A stretch of 64,000 bases of DNA from an uncultured Ruminococcus sp. GTDB taxonomy: Bacteria > Bacillota > Clostridia > Oscillospirales > Acutalibacteraceae. Of this stretch, positions 49,910-59,450 are shown one piece after another (positions within the stretch are counted from its first letter, which is position 1; the number at the start of each line of letters is the position of its first letter). The notes below the pieces were generated by a model that did not search any database, had not been told where the DNA came from, and saw only the letters and a program-made list of their open reading frames with translations. The translations under genes and the position numbers were made by a program. The stretch covers positions 1-64,000 of the forward strand of contig CACYTI010000007.1 of assembly GCA_902777275.1 (NCBI GenBank), read 5' to 3'.

Positions 49910-51744
49910 TGAAAAAATACAGCGTCGCGCTTGCGGGCAACCCTAATGTAGGAAAAAGTACGATATTCAACGCGCTGACGGGCTTGAAGCAGCACACGGG
50001 AAACTGGACGGGGAAAACCGTCGACTGCTTTGAGGGACAGTTTGAGGAAAACCAGGCGGAGTTTTTCGTCACCGATCTGCCGGGAGCGTATTCATTGATC
50101 TCATACTCCCGCGAGGAAGCTGTCACGGCGCATTGCCTGAGAAAGCGAGAATATGACTGCGTGATTCTTGTGCTCGACGCGGGAGCGCTTGAGCGGAACC
50201 TTTGCTTTGCGCTTGAGGTGCTGTCGCTGAACGTAAATGCCGTTATCTGCCTGAATCTAACCGATGAAGCGGAGCAAAAGGGCATAATCATCGACGATAA
50301 AGCTTTATCTGAGGCTTTCGGTTTGCCTGTTGTGAGGTGCTGTGCCGTTAAAAAGCAAGGTATAAAAGAGCTGAAAGCCGCCGTAAATAACGCCTGCGAA
50401 GCTCCAAGAACCGCAAGGCTTGATTTCTGTCCGGATTATTCGGACGGAAAGAAAAATATTGAAATAATCAGCAAATACAGCAGAAAGCTCTGCTCGGGCT
50501 GCGTCACCGTGACCGAAGGCGATAAAATAAAACATGACCGCAGGCTTGACAGAATGCTGACCTCAAAAGCTCTCGGCATTCCCGTTATGCTTTTGCTGTG
50601 CGGTCTGCTGTTTTGGATAACGGTCGCGGGCGCGAATTATCCGAGCGAATGGCTGAATTACCTGTTCGGAGCCGTTAAAAACAGGCTTGACGAATGGAGC
50701 GCGGCGCTTAGTCTCCCGCCGTTTTTGTCGGGCTTGCTCATTGACGGAGTGTATTCAACGCTGACTCGGGTAATAGCCGTAATGCTTCCGCCGATGGCGA
50801 TATTCTTTCCGCTGTTTTCTCTGCTTGAGGATTCGGGATATATGCCGAGGATCGCTTTTAACCTTGACAGGATTTTTTCGCGCTGCGGAGCGCACGGCAA
50901 GCAAAGCCTGTGCATGATGATGGGTATAGGCTGCAACGCCTGCGGAGTTACGGGCTGCCGGATAATCGAAAACAAAAAAGAGAGGCTTATCGCCGTAATT
51001 ACAAATAATTTTATGCCCTGCAACGGACGTATGCCCATTCTGATCTCGCTTCTCATGATGTGCTTTTCGGGCGCGGAGTTCGGGTTTAGCTCGTCGTTTC
51101 TTATTTCTTTTTCCTTGGTCGGGGTGATAGCCTGCTGCGTGATCGTCACGCTGCTTGTTTCAAAGCTGCTTTCCGCGCTGTTAAAGAGCGGCGGAGAATC
51201 GGGCTTTGTGCTGGAGCTTCCTCCCTTCCGCAGACCTCAGATAATCAAAACCTTAGCGCGCTCCTTTTGGGACAGAACCTTGATCGTGCTCGGCAGAGCC
51301 GTTGTCGTAGCCGCTCCCGCAGGAGCAATAATCTGGCTGTGCGCGAACATTTATGTTGGAGACGCTTCGATTTTAAAGCACTGCACCGATTTTTTAGATC
51401 CGTTCGGACGCTTTTTAGGCTTGGACGGCGTAATAGTAATGGCGTTTATTTTGGGCTTTCCCGCAAATGAAACCGTCATACCGATTATTATCATGTCATA
51501 CTCGGCAACGGGAGCGCTGACCGATTTTGAGGGCTATAACGAGCTTTTCAGCCTGCTTTCGCAAAACGGCTGGACTATAACTACCGTTGTCTGCATGATA
51601 ATAATGACCGTGATGCATTTTCCCTGCTCCACAACCTGCCTCACCATAAAAAAAGAGACGGGAAGCATAAAGTGGACGCTGCTTTCAATGGCGGTTCCGA
51701 CCGTCTGCGGAATCGCGCTCTGCGCTGTCGTTTCGCATATTTAA
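49909..51744 (+). CDS. feoB: Ferrous iron transporter FeoB
   Basis: 611 residues. The N-terminal G-domain has G1 GNPNVGKST, G3 DLPGAYSL and G4 NLTD. A short GDI-like region follows, then about eight membrane helices with the Gate motifs (FPLFSLLEDSGYMPRIAF, GIGCNACGVTGCRII, PCNGRMPILISLL). The conserved Cys of GCNACG is typical of the iron path. It imports Fe(II), which is abundant in anaerobic gut settings. It is on the short side for the family, mostly from a short linker. ATG 49909 overlaps the feoA stop; a GTG at 49906 is an alternative. Confidence 0.96.
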   Translation: MKKYSVALAGNPNVGKSTIFNALTGLKQHTGNWTGKTVDCFEGQFEENQAEFFVTDLPGAYSLISYSREEAVTAHCLRKREYDCVILVLDAGALERNLCFALEVLSLNVNAVICLNLTDEAEQKGIIIDDKALSEAFGLPVVRCCAVKKQGIKELKAAVNNACEAPRTARLDFCPDYSDGKKNIEIISKYSRKLCSGCVTVTEGDKIKHDRRLDRMLTSKALGIPVMLLLCGLLFWITVAGANYPSEWLNYLFGAVKNRLDEWSAALSLPPFLSGLLIDGVYSTLTRVIAVMLPPMAIFFPLFSLLEDSGYMPRIAFNLDRIFSRCGAHGKQSLCMMMGIGCNACGVTGCRIIENKKERLIAVITNNFMPCNGRMPILISLLMMCFSGAEFGFSSSFLISFSLVGVIACCVIVTLLVSKLLSALLKSGGESGFVLELPPFRRPQIIKTLARSFWDRTLIVLGRAVVVAAPAGAIIWLCANIYVGDASILKHCTDFLDPFGRFLGLDGVIVMAFILGFPANETVIPIIIMSYSATGALTDFEGYNELFSLLSQNGWTITTVVCMIIMTVMHFPCSTTCLTIKKETGSIKWTLLSMAVPTVCGIALCAVVSHI

Positions 51745-51840
51745 AGCTCATTCGTCACAACATCCGTTCCCGTTCATATTATGAAGGTGAGCGGCGCTCA
51801 GGAACCGAAGGTTCCCAAGAAAACGAAAAGGAGAATTAAA

Positions 51841-52041
51841 TTGAATATAGTAAAAGCGGCGGAACAGCAATACGGAATTGCCCCACTCCCCGACGATCCC
51901 GTATGCGCAATGGCGTATGTTCCGTTTCAGGGAGAGCGGTCAAAGACTTTCTCACCCGATCATGGGTTTATGCTCGGAACAATGTACCCGGATTTGAACA
52001 AGCCGTTTTACGGCAGTAAGTGCGGTGATAACAGTGACTAA
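51841..52041 (+). CDS. cotJA: Spore coat protein CotJA
   Basis: 66 residues. It has the CotJA signature PLPDDPVCAMAYVPFQ and a C-terminal YPDLNKPFYG. It is a small coat-associated protein needed for assembly of CotJC. I chose TTG 51841, exactly 7 bases after AAAAGGAG, rather than the in-frame ATG 51781, which has no RBS and is followed by a small hairpin (GGAACCGAAGGTTCC). It overlaps cotJB by 17 bases. Confidence 0.88.
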   Translation: MNIVKAAEQQYGIAPLPDDPVCAMAYVPFQGERSKTFSPDHGFMLGTMYPDLNKPFYGSKCGDNSD

Positions 52042-52288
52042 ACGAGAGGCTCTGCTGAAAAAGCTATCGACCTATCAGTTTGCGGCACACGATTTGCAGT
52101 TGTTCTTAGACACCCACCCCGGCGACGAGACGACAATTGAACAGATGAGCCGTTACCTTAGGCTCGCCGAACCGCTTGCGGAGCAGTACGAGGAGCAATA
52201 CGGCTCGCTTACAAAAAGAGATGATGACGGCAACAACTGGAACTGGATAAAAGCTCCATGGCCGTGGGAAAACGGGGAGGATTGCTGA
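52025..52288 (+). CDS. cotJB: Spore coat protein CotJB
   Basis: 87 residues, helical. It matches CotJB: LLKKLSTYQFAAHDLQLFLDTHPGDETT and the C-terminal WNWIKAPWPWENGEDC. The start is GTG 52025 (or GTG 52034), with no strong RBS because it is embedded in the end of cotJA. The stop overlaps the ATG of cotJC. Confidence 0.92.
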   Translation: MITVTKREALLKKLSTYQFAAHDLQLFLDTHPGDETTIEQMSRYLRLAEPLAEQYEEQYGSLTKRDDDGNNWNWIKAPWPWENGEDC

Positions 52289-52914
52289 TGTTTGTTTATG
52301 AAAAAAAGCTTCAATACCCGATAAATATAAAAACCCCCAACGCAAAGCTTGCAAAAGTTATAATGAGCCAGCTCGGAGGTCCGGACGGTGAGCTCGGTGC
52401 GGCATTAAGGTATCTGAACCAGCGATACACCATGCCGATGCCGGAATTGAAGGCGACACTGACGGATATAGGCACCGAAGAGCTTAACCACATTGAGATG
52501 ATCGGTACAATATTGTATCAGCTCACAAAAAATCTAACGGTTGAGCAAATAAAGGCGGCGGGCTTTGACGCTTATTTTGTGGATCACACGTTGGGAGTTT
52601 ATCCTCAGTCTGCGGGAGGCGTGCCCTTCACAACGGCATATATAGCCTCAAAGGGCGACGCTATAACAGATTTGCACGAGGACCTTGCGGCGGAGCAGAA
52701 AGCGCGGACCACTTACGACAATATTCTTCGGTTGGCTGACGATCCCGACGTCAAGGACGCAATACGATTTTTGCGCGAGCGCGAGGTCGTTCACTACCAG
52801 CGCTTCGGAGAAAACCTGCGGCTGCTGACCGATAAGCTTGACGAGCGAAACTTCTATGCGTTCAACCCGGAATTTGACAAAGCGTGTTTTAAAAAGAAAA
52901 AGGGCACACAATAA
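52288..52914 (+). CDS. cotJC: Spore coat protein CotJC, manganese-catalase family
   Basis: 208 residues, ferritin-like four-helix protein of the Mn-catalase family. Di-metal ligands are likely in GTEELNHIEMI, DLAAEQKARTTYDNI and REREVVHYQRFGE. In the spore coat it may detoxify peroxide. The start is ATG 52288 with GGGGAGG. Last gene of cotJABC, closed by a strong terminator. In Bacillus the operon is SigE-dependent; a matching promoter was not identified here. Confidence 0.95.
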   Translation: MFVYEKKLQYPINIKTPNAKLAKVIMSQLGGPDGELGAALRYLNQRYTMPMPELKATLTDIGTEELNHIEMIGTILYQLTKNLTVEQIKAAGFDAYFVDHTLGVYPQSAGGVPFTTAYIASKGDAITDLHEDLAAEQKARTTYDNILRLADDPDVKDAIRFLREREVVHYQRFGENLRLLTDKLDERNFYAFNPEFDKACFKKKKGTQ

Positions 52915-52942
52915 TTTTTTAGAATAACAACGATAAAAATAC

Positions 52943-52992
52943 AGGCAGAAGAGTTGCGGTTCAATCCGTTATTCTTCTGCCTTGTCTTTTTA
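52943..52992 (+). terminator. Terminator of cotJABC
   Basis: Ten-base perfect stem AGGCAGAAGA/TCTTCTGCCT (52943-52952 with 52973-52982), then TGTCTTTTT. The rest of 52993-53158 shows no gene or clear structure. Confidence 0.88.
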
Positions 52993-53158
52993 CGTGATTT
53001 TTTCGAGTGAAGCATTAGAGCTAATATGATCAGATGGATTCACGCCGATTTATTTCTTAATTCGCATTAAATCGCTCAGCTTTCCGCATTGAGTTATATT
53101 ATCAGGTGGCTGTCAGATAAAACACATTGAAATAAACACCACATGATTTGCCAAAGTC

Positions 53159-53187
53159 TTGTAATACGATTGGAAATAATGTATAAT
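53159..53187 (+). promoter_or_regulatory. Promoter of the SNF2/SWIM pair
   Basis: TTGTAA (53159-53164), 17 bases, TATAAT (53182-53187), 37 bases before ATG 53225. Confidence 0.65.
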
Positions 53188-53224
53188 TCAAACATATTAA
53201 CATTTTGCGGGGATGAGGAAAGAT

Positions 53225-55816
53225 ATGGAAAAGCTACGGTTTATACTGACCAAGGAAGGCTTTCGCGCGGACGATGTTGTTTATGCGGAGAAAGATCCGG
53301 TAAAATGGTTTGTAAAATTTACAAAATCACCCTATGAAACGCTCTATGAGCTGTCGTTTCGGGAGCGACCCGATTGCTTTGACGCTGCGGGAATATTTCT
53401 GTGTCAATTCGCGGAACATTTTACAGCTGAATTAACGGCTGTCTCGGGCTTGGAGCTTAGCCGTGAAAAAACAGAGCTTGTTCCAAACGAAGAAACTATC
53501 GAAATATTGCTCGACTCCGTTCCGTTTGCGCTTGGCGCGGAATTTGTGACGCGCACTTGGATAAAACGGCAGTACCGTAAGCTGTTGGCGGTGTTCGCAA
53601 AGCAAATCAAAACGTATAATGGGAAGGTTTCGCTCTACTTTGCCGAAAAAAGCCAGAAGCTCCATGTTCCCGAACGCGTGTTTTTCCATTTGGTGGAAAA
53701 CAGTGAGGGCGAGTGTCCCTTCGCGTTTTTAGCCACCTACGCTACCAAGGGCGACGGCGGACGCGTGCGTCACGTGCCGCTGCGATACGCGCTGACGGAG
53801 TACCGCGATGACCGCTCAAAGCTGCTGGAGCTGCTCGCCTGTCTGAATAAGGCGGCGGAACGATCAGAGTTGATCGGAGAGTTGATGGAAAGCGGCGAGC
53901 TGTTCCATCCGCTGCGGTTCAACGCCGATGAAGCGTTCCGATTTTTGAAGGATGTTCCGATTTATGAGAGCTGCGGAATTCTGTGCCGTATTCCGAATTG
54001 GTGGAAACGCCGCTACAGCTCTGTAACGATGACGGTTAAAATGGGCGAGGACAAGCCCGCTCTGCTCGGTCTTGACGGCTTGCTGCACATGGTGCCGTCT
54101 CTCACGGTCGGCGGCGTTCCGCTTACAGAGGAAGAGATCCGCGACCTGCTCAGTCAGTCAGAGGGATTGTCATTTATAAAGGGCAAGTGGATTGCCGTAG
54201 ATCACGAGCGTCTTCGCAGATTGCTTGACGAGATGAAAAAATATGACGGCGATATTACGCTTTTGGACGCGCTGCGTTCGGAAATCAAAAATGTCGATGA
54301 TGAAGAGGACGTCGGACCTGTCATTACCAACGGCAAATGGCTGGGCGGTTTGCTGAAAAGCCTGCGAAATCCGCGGAAACAGAAAAACATAGGCACGCCT
54401 GGGAGCTTTTGCGGAGAATTGCGCCCTTATCAGGAGGTTGGCTATCAATGGCTCCTGCAAATGAATCAGCTCGGCTTCGGCGCTTGTCTTGCCGACGATA
54501 TGGGACTGGGCAAAACCGTGCAGATTTTAGCCTTTTTGGAAGCACTGCGTGAGAAAAAGCCGAGCGCAAAGGTGCTGCTGATCGTACCCGCCTCGCTATT
54601 AGGCAACTGGCAAAAGGAGGCTGCGCGGTTCGCACCCGGTTTGACCATGGATATCCTGCACGGCTCCAACAGTTCAACATTATCCGAACGGTTCGAGCGA
54701 TCTGCCGCGTTTCTCACCATAACCACCTACCGCATGGCGCTCTCTATTGAAGCTCTCACAAAGCCGTTATGGAGTTGTGTAATTCTTGACGAGGCGCAGG
54801 CTATCAAGAATCCGCTTGCCAAACAGACAAAGCAAATCAAAAAGCTTCGGAGCCGTATGCGTATCGCCATGACGGGTACGCCTATCGAAAACGACTTGTC
54901 TAATCTCTGGTCGCTGTTCGATTTTCTGAACAAGGGACTGCTGGGCAGCTCGGAGGAATTCCGGCGCTTTTGCAAAGGCTTGGAGCAAAACCCGGAGGGT
55001 TACGCCAAGCTGAAAAGAATGATCGCGCCGTTCCTGCTCAGGCGCGTCAAAACCGATAAAAAGATTATTTCCGATTTGCCCGACAAGCTGGAGCAAATTG
55101 ATTATGTTACGCTTTCTCCCAAGCAGACAGTGCTCTATCGCAAGCTGCTTGCGGAAACGCAGGAGAAGGTGTTGACAAGCGACGGTATACAGCGCAGGGG
55201 CATTGTGCTCGCCCTTCTGCTGCATTTGAAGCAGATTTGCAATCATCCCGACCAGTATCTGGGAACAGAGGAATACAGCCCGACGCAGAGCGGCAAGTTT
55301 GAGCTGCTCAAACAGCTTGCGCAGACGATTGCCGAAAAACGCGAGCGTGTGTTGGTGTTCACTCAATTCAAAGAGCTGACGGGTCATCTTGATGATTACT
55401 TGGCGGAGGTGTTTGGCAGGCGCGGCAGCGTGATACATGGCGGCGTTCCCGTCAAGGAACGCAGTGAGATCGTTGAGCGTTTTCAAAGTGACGCCTATGT
55501 GCCTTATTTAGTGCTGTCTGTCAAGGCAGGCGGAACGGGCTTGAACCTGACGAACGCAAATCACGTCATTCACTTTGACCGCTGGTGGAACCCGTCAGTG
55601 GAAAATCAGGCGACTGACCGAGCCTTCCGTATCGGTCAGCAGAAAAATGTAATGGTGCACAAATTCGTCTGCAAGGGCTCGGTTGAGGAAAAGATCGACA
55701 CTCTGATCTCCTCAAAAAAGGAGCTTGCCGAAAACGTCATCGGTGCGGGCGGAGAGAGCTGGATCACCGAAATGAATAACGACGAGCTGATGGATCTGCT
55801 GCGCTTGGAGGTGTAG
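53225..55816 (+). CDS. SNF2-family helicase-like ATPase
   Basis: 863 residues. The N-terminal 400 residues form the bacterial SNF2-associated domain, without a SWIM motif of its own. The ATPase follows: motif I LADDMGLGKTVQIL, motif II LDEAQAIKNP, motif III MTGTPIEN, motif V SVKAGGTGLNLT and motif VI QATDRAFRIGQ. It translocates on double-stranded DNA, removing or remodelling bound proteins; the cellular role of bacterial RapA-unrelated SNF2 proteins is poorly known. Start ATG 53225 with GAGGAAAG; ATG 53213 is an alternative. The SWIM protein gene follows 2 bases after the stop. Confidence 0.93.
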   Translation: MEKLRFILTKEGFRADDVVYAEKDPVKWFVKFTKSPYETLYELSFRERPDCFDAAGIFLCQFAEHFTAELTAVSGLELSREKTELVPNEETIEILLDSVPFALGAEFVTRTWIKRQYRKLLAVFAKQIKTYNGKVSLYFAEKSQKLHVPERVFFHLVENSEGECPFAFLATYATKGDGGRVRHVPLRYALTEYRDDRSKLLELLACLNKAAERSELIGELMESGELFHPLRFNADEAFRFLKDVPIYESCGILCRIPNWWKRRYSSVTMTVKMGEDKPALLGLDGLLHMVPSLTVGGVPLTEEEIRDLLSQSEGLSFIKGKWIAVDHERLRRLLDEMKKYDGDITLLDALRSEIKNVDDEEDVGPVITNGKWLGGLLKSLRNPRKQKNIGTPGSFCGELRPYQEVGYQWLLQMNQLGFGACLADDMGLGKTVQILAFLEALREKKPSAKVLLIVPASLLGNWQKEAARFAPGLTMDILHGSNSSTLSERFERSAAFLTITTYRMALSIEALTKPLWSCVILDEAQAIKNPLAKQTKQIKKLRSRMRIAMTGTPIENDLSNLWSLFDFLNKGLLGSSEEFRRFCKGLEQNPEGYAKLKRMIAPFLLRRVKTDKKIISDLPDKLEQIDYVTLSPKQTVLYRKLLAETQEKVLTSDGIQRRGIVLALLLHLKQICNHPDQYLGTEEYSPTQSGKFELLKQLAQTIAEKRERVLVFTQFKELTGHLDDYLAEVFGRRGSVIHGGVPVKERSEIVERFQSDAYVPYLVLSVKAGGTGLNLTNANHVIHFDRWWNPSVENQATDRAFRIGQQKNVMVHKFVCKGSVEEKIDTLISSKKELAENVIGAGGESWITEMNNDELMDLLRLEV

Positions 55817-55818
55817 AA

Positions 55819-56544
55819 ATGGCAAGATACTGGAACGAAATGAATTATTCTCAGCCGACCGAGAAAGAGTTGAAGGAAAACGCGAAGAACACGCGCAAAA
55901 AAGCTGCGGCAAAAGGTCAAACCCTGCACCCGATCGTGATCACCTCACGACAGATCGCTAAAAGCTGGTGGGGCAAATCATGGTGTGAAAACTTGGAGCG
56001 TTACGCCGATTTTGACACGAGACTCCCGCGCGGCAGACGGTACGTCCGCACCGGAGCGGTCATCGACTTGCAGATGAAAAAGGGCAAAATAACGGCGCGT
56101 GTGCAGGGCACTCGCAAGACACCGTATAAGGTGGAGATCCGCATCAGTCCGCTGTCCGAGCAGCGCATCGAGAAAATCACCGGCAAATGCACCACGCGAG
56201 TGGAATCGCTCGATCAATTGGTCAACGGCGACTTCCCCGAGGAGTTGAAGGAAGTCTTTTTGGATGAGGGAGGTCTGTTCCCGAAACCGAGAGAGATTTC
56301 GTTTTCCTGCTCCTGCCCGGACTGGGCGGTCATGTGCAAGCACGTCGCCGCGTCCCTTTACGGCGTCGGTGCAAGGCTTGATGAGGAACCTCTGTTGTTC
56401 TTTTCCCTGCGCGGCATCGACACGAACCGCTTTGTGGATGTGGTCATTTCAAGCCGCATAGAATCCATGCTCGCAAATGTCGATAAACCCGGCAAGAGAA
56501 TCATCCGGAACGCACAGATTGAAGATTTGTTCGGAGTACTGTAG
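55819..56544 (+). CDS. SWIM zinc-finger protein, SNF2 partner
   Basis: 241 residues. The SWIM motif CSCPDWAVMCKHVAA (CxC...CxH) lies at about 155-170 and should bind zinc and DNA or protein. The N-terminal region IAKSWWGKSWCENLE is conserved in SWIM proteins encoded beside SNF2 helicases. In many bacteria the SWIM domain is fused to the helicase; here it is a separate, co-transcribed subunit (2-base gap), supporting a complex. Confidence 0.92.
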   Translation: MARYWNEMNYSQPTEKELKENAKNTRKKAAAKGQTLHPIVITSRQIAKSWWGKSWCENLERYADFDTRLPRGRRYVRTGAVIDLQMKKGKITARVQGTRKTPYKVEIRISPLSEQRIEKITGKCTTRVESLDQLVNGDFPEELKEVFLDEGGLFPKPREISFSCSCPDWAVMCKHVAASLYGVGARLDEEPLLFFSLRGIDTNRFVDVVISSRIESMLANVDKPGKRIIRNAQIEDLFGVL

Positions 56545-56617
56545 GAGAAAGTATATATCGGGTTTTAGAAACCGGGTGACTGAAATTATAAACAATGAAT
56601 TGATATACAAATAGAAA

Positions 56618-56653
56618 AATGGGCGAAGGTGATTTATTTCATCTTCGCCCAAT
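56618..56653 (-). terminator. Terminator of the DHHW gene
   Basis: Stem GGGCGAAGGTGA/TCATCTTCGCCC (56621-56632 with 56639-56650). On the minus strand it runs into ATTTTTCTATTTG. Confidence 0.75.
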
Positions 56654-56669
56654 GTTTGGTGCATAATTA

Positions 56670-57878
56670 TTAAAAGAAATCATATTTTCCGTGTGATTCT
56701 TCAAAATTTGAAACACCGGAGTATAGAACAATAACATAATCCGGGGCTATTTGCTTGATATATTCTTCTGCATTAAGTTTGTCGCCTACATAGTATTCGA
56801 AATCTCTCATATCACAAATATGCAGTTCCGATGTTTGCAAAGACAGAAAAGGAGCAACTACGCAAGAAAAAGAGTCTCTGATCATCAAGATTTTCTTTCC
56901 CTTAGGATTAAGATTATTATACATAATCTGCAAACGGAAATCTCCTCCGCTGTAGGTTGCATATGTATTACTTTTGTAATAGTCTTTCTCCATATTTTCC
57001 ATATAAAGAACAGTATCCTTGAATTCTCCGTTACGTATTTGATTCTTTATAGGTTGTTCTTCAGTCATATCGGTTTTGAATTTCGGAGTAATCAATTCAA
57101 AATCATCAGCTCCATTCCAAGAGAAAAAAGTGCCGACTTTTTTTCCTTTAGATCCGAGGAACCAATTGGGGTAATTAGTAACATCATAATTATTAATATC
57201 AGTGCACTGATTGGAATAATTAAATTTATAGCGTGAGTTTAATTCTTTGAGCAGGGCGTTATTCGCCGCAAAGCCCGATCTTACTGTCCAGTGATGGTCT
57301 GAATTATAATATGTTTTGAATTTCGATTCGTTCTCTGTCAACACTTTTGAAAAATCAACGTATGGGATCTTGCTGTTATCCAATTCTGTTATAAACGAGT
57401 TATAATTGTCAATAGAATAGTTGTCAATATTCAATGGAGACTTCTGATAATACTCTTTACCCGGAACGGCACAATAAAGAAAACTTGCTCCATTGCTTTC
57501 GCTTACTGTTTTTATTTCATCAATGGCAGAAACCACTTTTTTTATTTCTCCGCTATCGAGCTTTTTTACAGAATCAATTAAACTATCTGAATCCGCCTTA
57601 ACAACAGTAGTGTCATCTTTTACTACTCTTGTTCCCAGCAAATTATCTTTAATTGAGTTGACATCAATCATTTCGTTGTGATAGCTTAATGCTTTGTTGG
57701 AAATATCATCCACGTCGTTTTTATAATCAAGGAATTTGCTAATGTTTCCGTGTTTGATTCCGGCGGCTAAATCGATTGTTTTCGACTTGAGCTGCTCAAA
57801 GCAATGCCCCCAAATGCCTGCTATTATAAAAACAACAAAAAACAAGAACACTAAGATGTTTTTATTAATCAAAAGCAA
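56670..57878 (-). CDS. DHHW-family exported protein (AlgX-like SGNH fold)
   Basis: 402 residues: one N-terminal membrane segment (about 7-25), then an extracellular domain with the family motif NSDHHWTVRSGF (about 192-203) and a C-terminal GKKILMIRDSFS strand-turn, the place of the SGNH/AlgX nucleophile region. Such proteins accompany polysaccharide O-acetylation. Base use is clearly more AT-rich than neighbours, suggesting separate acquisition. The start is weak: a TTG at 57878 with no Shine-Dalgarno and an in-frame TGA just upstream. The N-terminus may be damaged, or a TTG six bases later may be used. No MBOAT gene is adjacent; the nearest is at 2589. Confidence 0.75.
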   Translation of the reverse strand: MLLINKNILVFLFFVVFIIAGIWGHCFEQLKSKTIDLAAGIKHGNISKFLDYKNDVDDISNKALSYHNEMIDVNSIKDNLLGTRVVKDDTTVVKADSDSLIDSVKKLDSGEIKKVVSAIDEIKTVSESNGASFLYCAVPGKEYYQKSPLNIDNYSIDNYNSFITELDNSKIPYVDFSKVLTENESKFKTYYNSDHHWTVRSGFAANNALLKELNSRYKFNYSNQCTDINNYDVTNYPNWFLGSKGKKVGTFFSWNGADDFELITPKFKTDMTEEQPIKNQIRNGEFKDTVLYMENMEKDYYKSNTYATYSGGDFRLQIMYNNLNPKGKKILMIRDSFSCVVAPFLSLQTSELHICDMRDFEYYVGDKLNAEEYIKQIAPDYVIVLYSGVSNFEESHGKYDFF

Positions 57879-57947
57879 ATAAAATCAACATATTTTACTT
57901 AAAAAGTACAGGGTTTAAGATTTTTTTGTAAGATTAAAACGACACAA

Positions 57948-57975
57948 CCACCGTGAAATGTAACTTCACGGTGGT
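57948..57975 (-). terminator. Terminator of mtaB
   Basis: Perfect stem ACCACCGTGAA/TTCACGGTGGT with a 6-base loop. On the minus strand followed by GTGTCGTTTTAATC, 33 bases after the mtaB stop. Confidence 0.75.
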
Positions 57976-58007
57976 CAAATAACTGTCTATCGTTTGTAAA
58001 AGAGATT

Positions 58008-59309
58008 TTAGCCCGGAACCAATGTCAATTCCCCATCGCACCAATCCTCTTTTGCCTCTGTCAGCTTTACGTTCGCTATTGTGCCGCAGAGTGATGTGTC
58101 ATCGGAATACACTCGAACGGGGGTGTAGTTTTTGGTGTAGCCCTCGAGGTATCCGCGGCGGAGACGCTCGAACAGCACGGGTTCGACTCTCCCCGTCTGC
58201 GAGCGCAGAAATTTCTGCCTTTCATTATCGGTAAGCTCTCCCATAAGGCGCGCGCGGCGCTCCTTTTCGGCGGGCGGAACATGGTCGGGCATACGCTCGG
58301 CGCGCGTTCCCTTTCTGAGCGAATACGGAAAAACATGAACCTTGGCAAAGCCTATGCTCTTTACAAAATCCATTGAAGCCTGAAAATCCGCCTCGCTCTC
58401 ACCCGCAAAGCCAACCATTACGTCGGTCGTTATTGCGGCGTTGTCGAACGCCGAGCGCAGACGCGAGACGATCTCCGCGTATTCGGCGGAGTCGTAATGG
58501 CGGTTCATCGCTTTTAATGTATTGTCGCAGCCGCTTTGGAGCGAGAGGTGAAACTGCGGGCAGAACTTCGGCTGAGCGGCAAGGCGTTTGATAAGCGGCT
58601 CGTCCATCTGCTCTGGCTCTATCGAGCCGAGGCGCACTCGGTCTATCCCCTCCACGGCGCAGGCGGCTTCTACCGCGTCGGCAAGGTCGAAACTCTCCCC
58701 CAGCCCGTAGGCGGACAGATTTATCCCCACAAGCACGACCTCGCGGTAGCCGTTGAGCGCGACGTTTTCAAGCTCACGGCGCAAATCGTCAAGCGGCTTT
58801 GAGCGCACCCTTCCTCTCGCATAGGGAATTATGCAGTAAGAGCAAAAGCGGTTGCAGCCGTCCTCTATTTTTATAAACGCTCTTGTGTGCTCGTCAAACG
58901 AGGTGACGGTCAGGTTCTCATATGAATCGGCGCTTAAATAAGCGGGGATATCCGTTAAGGGGGTTTTATTTGAAATATACTCCTCGATTGCGGGCACCAG
59001 CCTTGCGCGATCCTTGTTGCCTAAAATGACGTCGCAGTTGGTAAAAGCCTTCATCTCGTCGGGAAACGCCTGCGGCATACAGCCCGTAAGCACGATTATA
59101 CCGCCGGGGTTGTTCCTCCTTACGCGGTTAATCAGCTTGCGGTTCTTGGCGTCGCTTACAGAGGTCACGGTGCAGGTGTTTATCACGGTGATGTCCGCTC
59201 TGTCCCTGTCGGGCGATTGTTCAAAGCCGTGCCGCAGCAAATCCTCGCGCATCGCTTGAGATTCATACTGATTTACCTTGCAGCCGAGCGTAAGTATATT
59301 AAATTGCAT
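58008..59309 (-). CDS. mtaB: tRNA t6A37 methylthiotransferase MtaB
   Basis: 433 residues. Order: N-terminal UPF0004 domain with three cluster cysteines (LGCKVNQYES, NTCTVT, LTGCMPQ), radical-SAM core with CNRFCSYC (about 151-158) and a C-terminal TRAM domain (about 370-433). It uses two [4Fe-4S] clusters and SAM to convert t6A37 to ms2t6A37 in tRNAs reading ANN codons. The wording at LGCKVNQYES fits the MtaB subgroup rather than MiaB or RimO. Transcribed alone. Confidence 0.95.
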   Translation of the reverse strand: MQFNILTLGCKVNQYESQAMREDLLRHGFEQSPDRDRADITVINTCTVTSVSDAKNRKLINRVRRNNPGGIIVLTGCMPQAFPDEMKAFTNCDVILGNKDRARLVPAIEEYISNKTPLTDIPAYLSADSYENLTVTSFDEHTRAFIKIEDGCNRFCSYCIIPYARGRVRSKPLDDLRRELENVALNGYREVVLVGINLSAYGLGESFDLADAVEAACAVEGIDRVRLGSIEPEQMDEPLIKRLAAQPKFCPQFHLSLQSGCDNTLKAMNRHYDSAEYAEIVSRLRSAFDNAAITTDVMVGFAGESEADFQASMDFVKSIGFAKVHVFPYSLRKGTRAERMPDHVPPAEKERRARLMGELTDNERQKFLRSQTGRVEPVLFERLRRGYLEGYTKNYTPVRVYSDDTSLCGTIANVKLTEAKEDWCDGELTLVPG

Positions 59310-59450
59310 AATTTTGTTCTTCCTTTTTATTCAATATGTTGATTTTACATTATTTTGCATTTTTCTATTGATTATCTGTCGAAAAGATGATAAAATATTA
59401 TTACAGTGATGTAATATAATTCTTTTTTGTCAAAATATGAGGTGATCACA

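Noticed and set aside
53225-56544. SNF2 gene as part of a prophage or defence island
   Set aside because: No VapE, VRR-NUC, restriction or phage genes nearby; flanking genes are ordinary chromosomal ones.
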